DNA of 5,779 nucleotides from an uncultured Oscillospiraceae bacterium (GTDB taxonomy: Bacteria; Bacillota_A; Clostridia; Oscillospirales; Oscillospiraceae), in the NCBI GenBank assembly GCA_910579155.1, contig CAJTTS010000168.1, positions 1 through 5,779 of the forward strand, given 5' to 3'. Positions 1 through 5,739 of this stretch are shown in pieces (the stretch's first letter is position 1; each line of letters opens with the position of its first letter). The position numbers and the translations under genes were made by a program. The notes under the pieces were generated by a model that did not search any database, was not told where the DNA came from, and saw only the letters and a program-made list of their open reading frames with translations.

Positions 1-252
1 GAGACCCTGGAGGACTGGTTCCAGACCTTTGGCGAGGATGTGCGCCACATGCACTTTATCGACGGCGAGCCCTACGGTCACCTGATCTGGGGTGACGGGA
101 AGCACCATCTGGGACAGTTTATCGAAACTCTGAACAAGTACCACTACGAGGGCTTCCTGGGCCAGGAGATTACCGACGGACGGTATTACGAGGACCCTGC
201 CAAGCACGACTTGCGCAATATGAAAAATTTTGAGCGCTATATGGACAACTAA
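1..252 (+). CDS. Sugar phosphate isomerase/epimerase (xylose-isomerase-like TIM barrel), C-terminal fragment
   Basis: The reading frame is open from base 1 to a TAA at 250-252, so the 5' end is cut by the window and only the last 83 residues are visible. The fragment shows the end of an AP-endonuclease-2/xylose-isomerase-like TIM barrel: an H-x-I-D strand (visible residues 18-21), the loop HLIWGDGKHHL (27-37), a helix, and the strand GFLGQEIT (52-59), whose Glu is in the place of the last metal ligand in this family. Related enzymes epimerise ketoses or ketosamines using a divalent metal, in the cytoplasm. Because the next genes are a FrlB-type deglycase and a FrlD-type kinase, an FrlC-like ketosamine 3-epimerase role is a reasonable inference, but the fragment alone cannot separate it from IolE-like or tagatose-epimerase-like proteins. 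The downstream gene starts 33 bases later, consistent with one operon. Confidence 0.85.
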   Translation, partial: ETLEDWFQTFGEDVRHMHFIDGEPYGHLIWGDGKHHLGQFIETLNKYHYEGFLGQEITDGRYYEDPAKHDLRNMKNFERYMDN

Positions 253-267
253 CCATAAAATAAAATT

Positions 268-277
268 GGAAAGGAAG
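268..277 (+). promoter_or_regulatory. Ribosome binding site of the SIS deglycase
   Basis: The purine-rich GGAAAGGAAG lies 8 bases before the ATG at 286. It decides between that ATG and an out-of-frame ATG at 279, which opens only a five-codon frame ending at 296. The surrounding 33-base spacer is AT-rich and shows no hairpin. Confidence 0.6.
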
Positions 278-285
278 TATGAAAC

Positions 286-1254
286 ATGAACGCTAAAACT
301 GTTATCGAGGAAATCCTGAAGGAGAAGGGCAGCATCAAGCAGGTCTATTGGGTCGCCTGCGGCGGTTCCCTCATCGATCTCTATCCCGCTCATTTCATGT
401 TCAACGCTGAGAGCGCTACCATCGAGTCCGGCTGGTACACCAGCAAGGAGTTCATCCTTTCCACCCCCAAGAAGCTGGGCAAGAACAGCCTGGTGGTGAT
501 GTGCAGCCACTCCGGCAACACCCAGGAGTCTGTGGACGCCGCCGTTCTGGCTAAGGAGGCCGGGGCAAGCGTTATCGCTCTGACCGACGGCAAGGGCTCC
601 AAGAGCGACGATCCCCGCTTCATCGCCTGGGTCTACCCCTGGGGTGACGGCGTGCCCACCTCTGAGGTGCCCAGCGGCATTACCCTGCTGCTGGCCGCCG
701 AGCTGATCAAGGCCCAGGAGGGCTTTGACAAGTACGACGCCCTGTGCGACGGCATCAAGAAGATGGACGGCATCGTGGCCGCCGCCAAGACCAAGGTCAA
801 CGCCGAGCTGGGCGACGCCTTCGCCAAGGCCTGCCAGGACAACAAGTTCTTCTATATCCTGGGCAGCGGCGCCAACTTCAGCCAGACCTATGGCTTCGCC
901 ATCTGCTCCCTGATGGAGATGCAGTGGCAGAACTGCTCCTATATCCACAGCGGCGAGTATTTCCACGGTCCTTTCGAGGTCACCGAGAACGGCGTGTTCT
1001 ACTTCCTCCAGATGGGCAGCGGCAAGTGCCGTCCCATGGATGAGCGGGCCCTGGCCTTCCTCAAGACTCACACCGACCGGCTGATGGTGCTGGACACTCT
1101 GGAGTACGGCATGGACGCCGTGGACCTGTCTGTCCGCGACTATCTGGACAGCGTGCTGCTCTACGCCATGAACGTGGAACTGCGTGCCGCCCGGGGCAAG
1201 GTATTCGACCACAGCCCTGACATCCGCCGCTATATGGGCATTGAGAAATATTAA
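286..1254 (+). CDS. frlB: SIS-domain ketosamine-6-phosphate deglycase (FrlB/FraB family)
   Basis: This 322-residue protein carries two SIS domains, close to the 325-340 residues usual for FrlB/FraB. Domain 1 has the phosphosugar-binding motifs ACGGSL (24-29) and SHSGNTQES (74-82). Domain 2 has GSGANF (193-198), MEMQW (210-214) and HSGEYFHGPFE (221-231), and the protein ends in a family-typical RRYMGIEKY (314-322). E211 of MEMQW and H227 of HGPFE are 16 residues apart and line up with the Glu/His pair described as general base and acid in Salmonella FraB and E. coli FrlB. The family cleaves a 6-phosphorylated Amadori product (fructoselysine-6-P, fructose-aspartate-6-P and relatives) to glucose 6-phosphate and the free amine or amino acid in the cytoplasm. 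The symbol denotes the family; the amine released is not known. Isomerase or GlmS-like roles are less likely because there is no glutaminase domain. Codons are strongly biased to C/G endings, which suggests high expression. Confidence 0.88.
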   Translation: MNAKTVIEEILKEKGSIKQVYWVACGGSLIDLYPAHFMFNAESATIESGWYTSKEFILSTPKKLGKNSLVVMCSHSGNTQESVDAAVLAKEAGASVIALTDGKGSKSDDPRFIAWVYPWGDGVPTSEVPSGITLLLAAELIKAQEGFDKYDALCDGIKKMDGIVAAAKTKVNAELGDAFAKACQDNKFFYILGSGANFSQTYGFAICSLMEMQWQNCSYIHSGEYFHGPFEVTENGVFYFLQMGSGKCRPMDERALAFLKTHTDRLMVLDTLEYGMDAVDLSVRDYLDSVLLYAMNVELRAARGKVFDHSPDIRRYMGIEKY

Positions 1255-1260
1255 GGAGGG
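1253..1260 (+). promoter_or_regulatory. Strong ribosome binding site overlapping the deglycase stop codon
   Basis: AAGGAGGG overlaps the TAA (1252-1254) of the preceding gene and lies 8 bases before the ATG at 1269. It fixes the start of the first PfkB kinase and suggests translational coupling between deglycase and kinase. Confidence 0.85.
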
Positions 1261-1268
1261 AAAGCACG

Positions 1269-2135
1269 ATGGGAAGCTATCAGGTCAGTGTTCTGGGTTT
1301 TGGCGACAACGTAGTCGATAAATATGAGCACATCAAGACCATGTATCCCGGTGGCAACGCGGTGAATTTCGCGGTGTTTGCCAAACAGCTGGGCGCCCAG
1401 CGCAGCGCCTATATGGGCATCTTCGGCTCCGACCAGGAGGCCGAGCATGTAATCGCCTCCCTCCAGGAGGAGGGCGTGGAGCTGGCCAAGTGCCAGCAGG
1501 TGGTAGGCCCCAACGGCGCGGCCCGGGTGACCGTGGAGGAGGGCACCGGCGACCGGATTTTCCTGGGCTCCAACGAGGGCGGCATCCGGGGCGACATGCT
1601 CTTTGTGCTGGACCGCTTTACCCTGGAGTATGTGAAGGGGTTTGACCTGGTCCACTCCGGCAACTACTGCTTCACCGAGCGGGAGCTGCCCAAGATCAAG
1701 GCGGCGGGCGTGCCCATCAGCTTTGACTTCTCCGACGACTCCACCGACGAGTACTATGAGCGCATCGCCCCCCTGGTGGACTACGCCTTTATGTCCTGCG
1801 GCGATATGACGCCGGAGGAGACCAGGAAGCGCCTGGAGAAGGTGGCGGCGCTGGGGCCCAAGTTCGTGTGTGCCTCCCGCGGCTCCGAGGGCTGCATCGC
1901 CTACGATGGCAAGGAGTTCTACGAGCAGGGCATCCGGCCGGTGGAGCACTTGGTGGACACCATGGCTGCCGGCGACAGCCTGCTCACCGCCTTCCTGGTG
2001 GAGTATGTGGACATGGAGAAGCAGGGCAAGGGCGGCCCCGACGCCATCCGGGCCTGCCTGTACGACGCGGCGGGCCTCGCCTCCCACACCTGCGGCCTGG
2101 CCGGCAGCTGGGGCCACGGCAAGGTTTACGACTGA
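1269..2135 (+). CDS. PfkB-family sugar kinase 1, fructoselysine 6-kinase (FrlD)-like
   Basis: The product is a 288-residue ribokinase-fold (PfkB) kinase predicted to transfer phosphate from ATP to the 6-hydroxyl of a ketosamine. The N-terminal strand GFGDNVVDKY (10-19) and the substrate-pocket motif PGGNAVNFAV (27-36) match FrlD proteins closely. SFDFSDD (151-157) is the central FrlD-like segment. The C-terminal signature is DTMAAGDSLL (230-239), with D236 as the catalytic base. The first Gly of the usual GAGD is Ala, a variant also found in ribokinases, so activity is expected. The C-terminal tail contains a Gly-rich AGSWGHGK (278-285). The gene follows the deglycase by 14 bases, the frl-type arrangement in which kinase product feeds the deglycase. 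The following SGNH gene starts 12 bases after its stop. It could act on another ketose or ketosamine; the substrate is inferred from motifs and context. Confidence 0.87.
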   Translation: MGSYQVSVLGFGDNVVDKYEHIKTMYPGGNAVNFAVFAKQLGAQRSAYMGIFGSDQEAEHVIASLQEEGVELAKCQQVVGPNGAARVTVEEGTGDRIFLGSNEGGIRGDMLFVLDRFTLEYVKGFDLVHSGNYCFTERELPKIKAAGVPISFDFSDDSTDEYYERIAPLVDYAFMSCGDMTPEETRKRLEKVAALGPKFVCASRGSEGCIAYDGKEFYEQGIRPVEHLVDTMAAGDSLLTAFLVEYVDMEKQGKGGPDAIRACLYDAAGLASHTCGLAGSWGHGKVYD

Positions 2136-2147
2136 GCCGGGAACGAA

Positions 2148-2774
2148 ATGAAAACGGTTTTGTGCTTTGGCGATTCCAATACCTACGGCTATATTCCGGG
2201 CTCCCAGGGGGAGCGCTACAGTGCCGAGATCCGCTGGCCCAAACAGCTGGGTGCGCTGCTGGGTAAGGAATATGAGGTGGTAGAGGAGGGGCTGAACGGC
2301 CGTACTACGGCCTTCGGCGATAACATTGAGCCCTACCGCTGCGGGCTGGATCACATTCTGCCCTGCCTGCTGAGCCATGCCCCGGTGGACCTGCTGATTA
2401 TCATGCTGGGGGTCAATGACACCAAAGACCGCTACCATGTCAGGGCGGAGGAGATCGGATATGGCTTGGAGGAGCTGATTATGAAGGTGGCGGGATACTA
2501 CCACTTTCAGGCACAGACGCCCGAAATTCTCGTTGTAGCGCCTGTGCCCCTGGGAGATATGGACCAGGGGATTGAGTTCAGCGAGCGTTCCAGGCGAAAG
2601 AGCCAGCTGCTTCCCGGCATTTTTGAGGAGACGGCCCAGCGCTTCGGCTGCGCCTTCTTCGACGCGGGCAGCGTGATCCGTGAGCTGGGCTGCGACAACA
2701 TCCACTTTACCCCGGAGGATCATCGGCTGCTTGCCCGGGCGCTGGAGCCGCTGGTTAGGAAGCTGACGGGATAA
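2148..2774 (+). CDS. SGNH/GDSL-family esterase or acyltransferase
   Basis: This 208-residue single-domain SGNH hydrolase has the family blocks in order: FGDSNTYGY (7-15) with nucleophile S10, EEGLNGRTT (46-54) with the oxyanion glycine, IIMLGVNDTK (84-93) with oxyanion N90, and the C-terminal FFDAGSVI...DNIHFT (170-188) with catalytic D183 and H186. The blocks EEGL-x-x-RTT, IIMLG-x-NDTK and FFDAGSVI closely resemble the Mycobacterium smegmatis arylesterase/acyltransferase AcT and related bacterial SGNH arylesterases of about 210 residues. No signal peptide or membrane segment is visible, so it should be cytoplasmic. It starts 12 bases after the first kinase with only a weak ribosome binding site, so it probably depends on coupling to that gene. 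The natural substrate is unknown; removal of an acyl or ester group from the pathway's substrate is a context-based guess. Confidence 0.88.
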   Translation: MKTVLCFGDSNTYGYIPGSQGERYSAEIRWPKQLGALLGKEYEVVEEGLNGRTTAFGDNIEPYRCGLDHILPCLLSHAPVDLLIIMLGVNDTKDRYHVRAEEIGYGLEELIMKVAGYYHFQAQTPEILVVAPVPLGDMDQGIEFSERSRRKSQLLPGIFEETAQRFGCAFFDAGSVIRELGCDNIHFTPEDHRLLARALEPLVRKLTG

Positions 2775-2799
2775 ATTGATAAGATGAACCGTTAAAACA

Positions 2800-2826
2800 T
2801 GGGGCGGGGACGGCGTCCCCGCCCCA
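2800..2826 (+). terminator. GC-rich intergenic hairpin, possible (partial) terminator or processing site
   Basis: The arms TGGGGCGGGGAC (2800-2811) and GTCCCCGCCCCA (2815-2826) are perfect reverse complements, forming a 12-bp stem with a GGC loop. The stem is followed five bases later by only a short T run (ATTTT, 2831-2835), and an A run (AAAA, 2794-2797) lies just before it, so a weak T tract exists on either strand. This is not a textbook intrinsic terminator. It may terminate partially, stabilise the upstream mRNA 3' end, or mark an RNA cleavage site. It sits in the largest intergenic gap (2775-2853), between two halves of the cluster. Confidence 0.6.
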
Positions 2827-2853
2827 CATGATTTTAGAAAGAAGGGTGCTTTT

Positions 2854-3654
2854 ATGGAAAAGACAGTGGCAGCTGTGGGCTTTTGCTGCGCCGACGTATA
2901 CCAGGAGCTGGACAAGTTCTATCCCACCGGAAACGGTGTGGACTGGGGCGTCCACCTGGCCCGGATGGGGGTGCCCGTCAGCGTGGTCAGCGTGGTGGGA
3001 ACCGATGACTACGGCGAAAAGATGAAGCAGGCGCTGTCCGGCGAGGGGATCGACATCACCCATCTGCGCACCGAGCAGGGCGACACCTGTAAGATGATGA
3101 TGGCGTTAAAAAACGGTGTGGACCGGGTCCATCTGGAGGAAATTGAAGGCGTGATGGCCGACTATGCCTTAACCCAGGAGGAGTTTGACTTTGTGGCCGG
3201 GCACTATATGCTCCACACCGACCTGTTCGGCAAGGTGTTGGATCGGCTGCCTGCCTGGAAAGCCGCCGGCGTGCAGGTGGTGATGGACTTCTCGGTGTTC
3301 AGCGAGGACCCGGAGTATGAATGTGAGAAGCTGTTCCCCTATGTGGACTATGTATTCCTGTCCTATGACGGAAAAAAGGATGAGCACATCAAGGAGTGGG
3401 TTAAGAAGATCCACACCTATGGGCCCAAGCTGGTCACCGCCACCATGGGGGAGCTGGGCAGCATCTGCTGGGACGGCTCCACCCTCTATGAGTATGGCAT
3501 TGTGCCGGCCCAGGTGGTCAATACAGTGGGCGCGGGGGACAGCTACATTGCCGGTTTTACCTATGGCATCCTCCAGGGCTGGGATGTGCCCGCCTGCATG
3601 GAGAACGGGGCTAAGGTCTCCAGCGCGGTAGTCTCAAAATTTGAGCCGTACTGA
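2854..3654 (+). CDS. PfkB-family sugar kinase 2, diverged FrlD-like
   Basis: This 266-residue PfkB kinase has the usual FrlD length (about 260). FrlD-like landmarks are an N-terminal VAAVGFCCADVY strand (5-16), VVGTDDYGEKMKQAL (47-61), EGVMADYALTQEEF (98-111), MDFSVF (144-149) and the C-terminal NTVGAGDSYIAGF (223-235), in which D229 is the catalytic base. The substrate-pocket motif, normally GGN-A-x-N, reads TGNGVD (25-30), so both the first Gly and the final Asn are replaced. ATP-dependent phosphorylation of a sugar or ketosamine is expected, but probably of a different molecule from kinase 1. The start has a GAAGGG ribosome binding site at 2841-2846, 7 bases upstream. The gene opens the second half of the cluster, after the hairpin at 2800-2826. 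It is paralogous to the kinase at 1269-2135, but the two differ too much to be a recent duplication. Confidence 0.86.
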   Translation: MEKTVAAVGFCCADVYQELDKFYPTGNGVDWGVHLARMGVPVSVVSVVGTDDYGEKMKQALSGEGIDITHLRTEQGDTCKMMMALKNGVDRVHLEEIEGVMADYALTQEEFDFVAGHYMLHTDLFGKVLDRLPAWKAAGVQVVMDFSVFSEDPEYECEKLFPYVDYVFLSYDGKKDEHIKEWVKKIHTYGPKLVTATMGELGSICWDGSTLYEYGIVPAQVVNTVGAGDSYIAGFTYGILQGWDVPACMENGAKVSSAVVSKFEPY

Positions 3655-3659
3655 GAATT

Positions 3660-3666
3660 GGGAGGG
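3660..3666 (+). promoter_or_regulatory. Ribosome binding site that fixes the amidohydrolase start
   Basis: GGGAGGG lies 7 bases before the ATG at 3674. An in-frame TTG at 3641 would extend the protein by 11 residues into kinase 2, but that TTG has no comparable site. The ATG also places the metal-binding HxH at residues 6-8, as is usual for the family. Confidence 0.8.
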
Positions 3667-3673
3667 ACAATCA

Positions 3674-4528
3674 ATGCTGATTGATATGCATATCCATCCC
3701 ATTTTCTATGGACCTATCTGTGGGGATGAGGAGGAGCTCCGTTTCCGGGGAGACACCTTTGGGGTCTGGAAGCAGGGCCCGATGGACTTTGACGAGCTGT
3801 TTGCCGAGTGGGATATCTGCGGCCTGACCCAGGCGGCGCTGCTGCCTCTGGATCGTACTACTACGGCGGGAGGCCATATAGTTACCAATGAGCAGGTGGA
3901 GCAGTTGTGCCGGTTGTATCCGGATAAGTTTATCGGCTTTGCCAGCGTGGACCCCCGCCGCCCCGATGCGGCGGAGGTGCTGGAGCGGGCCTTCCGTGAC
4001 CAGGGGCTGAGGGGATTGAAGCTCAACCCGGCGTCTCAGCGCTTTCTGCCCACAGAGGACTGCATGGAGTCCCTGTATGATCTGTGTGAGCGGTACAACA
4101 GGCCTGTTATCTTTCACGCGGGCCTGAGCTGGGAGCCAGGTGCGCTGACGAAATACAGTCACCCTTTGGCCTTTGAGGAAGTGCTGGTGAAACGACCCAG
4201 CCTGCGGATTTGTCTGGCCCACTTCGCCTGGCCCTGGGTACGGGAGATGGTAATGCTGCTGATTAAGTATCCCAATGTGTACACCGACACCTCTCTGCTC
4301 TATGTGGACTCACCTGAGGAGCAGATGATGGAGCTGTTTACCAGGGATATGGGACCTATGTGGTTTGAGCGCTGCTTCCCCAAACAGGTGATGTTTGGCT
4401 CAAACGGCCCTCGGTTCCGGGCCTTCAAGCTTAAACGGGCTTTGGACAAGGTGCCCATGCGGGCCTATGCCCGGGAGGGACTGTACTATAAAAATGCGCT
4501 GCGGTTTTTGAACGGAGAGGAGGGGTAA
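3674..4528 (+). CDS. Amidohydrolase-2 family (TIM-barrel) protein
   Basis: Read from the ATG at 3674, this is a 284-residue protein of the Amidohydro_2 family, which includes metal-dependent hydrolases, decarboxylases and hydratases such as ACMSD. Visible elements are the N-terminal metal motif DMHIH (4-8), FASVDPRRP (89-97), GLRGLKLNP (111-119), VIFHAG (145-150) with H148, ICLAHFAWPW (179-188) with H183, YPNVYTDTSLL (199-209) and VMFGSNGPRF (239-248). In most members the last motif reads GSD or GTD, and its Asp is the metal ligand or proton carrier. Here it is Asn (N244), so the chemistry may be altered or metal binding weakened. No signal peptide is seen. The gene follows kinase 2 by 19 bases and precedes the YjbQ gene by 2, so co-expression is likely. 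The substrate is unknown; lactone, amide or C-C bond cleavage of a glycation product are all possible. Confidence 0.85.
   Translation: MLIDMHIHPIFYGPICGDEEELRFRGDTFGVWKQGPMDFDELFAEWDICGLTQAALLPLDRTTTAGGHIVTNEQVEQLCRLYPDKFIGFASVDPRRPDAAEVLERAFRDQGLRGLKLNPASQRFLPTEDCMESLYDLCERYNRPVIFHAGLSWEPGALTKYSHPLAFEEVLVKRPSLRICLAHFAWPWVREMVMLLIKYPNVYTDTSLLYVDSPEEQMMELFTRDMGPMWFERCFPKQVMFGSNGPRFRAFKLKRALDKVPMRAYAREGLYYKNALRFLNGEEG
4514..4525 (+). promoter_or_regulatory. Ribosome binding site of the YjbQ-family gene
   Basis: The purine run GGAGAGGAGGGG lies inside the last codons of the amidohydrolase gene, 5 bases before the ATG at 4531. It supports that start and coupled translation. Confidence 0.7.
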
Positions 4529-4530
4529 GG

Positions 4531-4959
4531 ATGGTTGTGGTCAAAACGATCCGGCACTTGAGCAAGCAGGTGGAGGAATACTTTAACATTACCCGGCAGG
4601 TCCACCAGATTGTGGAGGAGAGTGGGGTACAGAATGGGTTTGTAGCCGTTATTACGGCCCACACCACCACGGGCATCCTGGTCAATGAGGCCCTGCCCTG
4701 TGTGGAGACCGACATCTCCGATATGCTGGAGCGGGCAGTCCCGCTGGAGGCTCCTTATGCCCATGCCCATTTTTTGCCTACTTATGGAGCCACCAGCAAC
4801 AATTCCCAGGGCCACCTGAAGAGTGTGCTTACGGGCAACCATTGTCTGTTCCCGGTTTTGGACGGCAAAATCGTATGCGGCGGAGCCCAGGATATCTACC
4901 TGGCGGAGTTTGATGGTCCTCAGCTGCGTAAGGTCTATGTGGAGGTTATGGGGGAATAG
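4531..4959 (+). CDS. yjbQ: YjbQ/UPF0047 family protein
   Basis: The product has 142 residues, matching the compact single-domain YjbQ (UPF0047, TIGR00149) family of about 130-140. Landmarks are VITAHTTTGILVNE (40-53) with conserved H44 and N52-E53, D60/D64 in the following acidic segment, SNNSQGHLKSVLTG (89-102) with H95, FPVLDGKIV (107-115), and the hallmark IYLAEFDGPQLRKVYVEV (122-139). The family signature GTWQ is replaced by GGAQ (117-120). E. coli YjbQ has been reported to have a weak thiamine-phosphate synthase activity, but the physiological role of the family is unsettled, and its presence in a sugar cluster argues for another role here. It starts 2 bases after the amidohydrolase stop and touches the HAD gene. 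The symbol denotes the family only. Confidence 0.88.
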   Translation: MVVVKTIRHLSKQVEEYFNITRQVHQIVEESGVQNGFVAVITAHTTTGILVNEALPCVETDISDMLERAVPLEAPYAHAHFLPTYGATSNNSQGHLKSVLTGNHCLFPVLDGKIVCGGAQDIYLAEFDGPQLRKVYVEVMGE

Positions 4960-5739
4960 ATGGGCGGAAAGAAGCTGTTTTTCTTCGATATTGACGGCAC
5001 GCTGATTCCTGAGGACACCTATTGTCTGCCCAGCCCGGCAGTATGCGGCGCTTTGTCAGCGCTGCGCGCGGAGGGACATAAAATTTTTTTGTGTACCGGA
5101 CGCCCTGTATGTGATATCGGGCCGGAGCTGATGGGGATGGAGCTGGACGGAATTGTAGCCGGAGCGGGAGCGTACATCAGTTTGGGAGGAAAATGCCTCT
5201 TCCACAAGTCAATCCCGCTTCCCTTGTTGCGGGAGACAGTGGACCGCCTGATCCGATGCCGGGTCTCTGGCCTGCTGGACGGGACCCACAGCCTGTACTA
5301 TGCAGGTCGGGGTAGCCGCGTTATGCATTGGGATTTTCCTCGCATTGAGCGGGCAGAGGATCTGACTGGGGAGGAGAGTATCGAAAAATTTACAGTCCGC
5401 GTGAGTTACCCGGAAGAATTTGCTCCGCTGCGGGAATATCTGTCGCTGCACTATGAAATATATGCGTCAGATGATGGGCTGTTCTATGAGATGGCCCAGA
5501 GAGGATGGGACAAAGCCTCAGCGATGCGGCGGCTGTGTGAACATTTCGGAATGGGATTGGAAGACACTGTCGCTTTTGGAGATAGCCGTAATGATCTGTT
5601 GATATTGCGGACAGCAGGGACCGGAGTTGCAATGGCACAGGCACCTGAAGAAGTACGCCAGGCCGCACAGCTGGTAACAGGAACTGTGGAGGAGGACGGC
5701 GTCTATTCCGCACTGCGTTGCCTGGGGTTTGTTTCCTAA
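4960..5739 (+). CDS. HAD-superfamily hydrolase, Cof-type (IIB) sugar phosphatase-like
   Basis: This 259-residue protein has all four HAD motifs: DIDGTL (10-15) with nucleophile D10 and acid/base D12, LCTGRP (44-49) with T46, K185 in WDKASAMRRL, and VAFGDSRNDL (204-213). The large insert between motifs II and III is the C2B cap typical of Cof/YidA-type phosphatases that dephosphorylate sugar phosphates and related metabolites. The length is slightly below the usual 265-280. The ATG directly follows the TAG of the YjbQ gene, with GGAGG at 4941-4945 and GGGG at 4951-4954 upstream, so translation probably relies on ribosomes finishing the YjbQ gene. Codon choice looks less C/G-ending than in the deglycase and first kinase. 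It may remove phosphate from an intermediate or dead-end product of the pathway; the exact substrate is not predictable. Confidence 0.9.
   Translation: MGGKKLFFFDIDGTLIPEDTYCLPSPAVCGALSALRAEGHKIFLCTGRPVCDIGPELMGMELDGIVAGAGAYISLGGKCLFHKSIPLPLLRETVDRLIRCRVSGLLDGTHSLYYAGRGSRVMHWDFPRIERAEDLTGEESIEKFTVRVSYPEEFAPLREYLSLHYEIYASDDGLFYEMAQRGWDKASAMRRLCEHFGMGLEDTVAFGDSRNDLLILRTAGTGVAMAQAPEEVRQAAQLVTGTVEEDGVYSALRCLGFVS

Noticed and set aside
279..296. Five-codon open frame (MKHER) overlapping the deglycase start, considered as a leader peptide
   Set aside because: It is too short, no attenuator structure is seen around it, and the ribosome binding site is equally well explained by the ATG at 286.
1956..1976. 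AAGD instead of GAGD in kinase 1, first considered as a damaged active site
   Set aside because: Ribokinases naturally carry AAGD and are active, and the catalytic Asp (D236) is present, so this is a normal family variant.
2776..2797. Possible promoter before kinase 2 (TTGATA followed by TTAAAA)
   Set aside because: The spacing between the two boxes is about 10 bases, too short for a sigma-70 promoter, and no better -10 box lies at 16-18 bases.
1251..2915. Long open frame on the minus strand (554 codons) antisense to kinase 1, the SGNH gene and the intergenic hairpin
   Set aside because: It crosses three + strand features with clear family motifs, shows no recognisable domain of its own and consists of low-complexity Ala/Leu/Gly/His-rich sequence typical of an antisense shadow in GC-rich coding DNA.
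3641..3673. Upstream TTG start adding 11 residues to the amidohydrolase
   Set aside because: It would overlap kinase 2 and has no good ribosome binding site, whereas the ATG at 3674 has GGGAGGG at ideal spacing and gives the family-typical N-terminus.
3671..4222. Minus-strand open frame of 183 codons inside the amidohydrolase gene
   Set aside because: It lies almost wholly within a well-supported + strand gene and has no recognisable motif.
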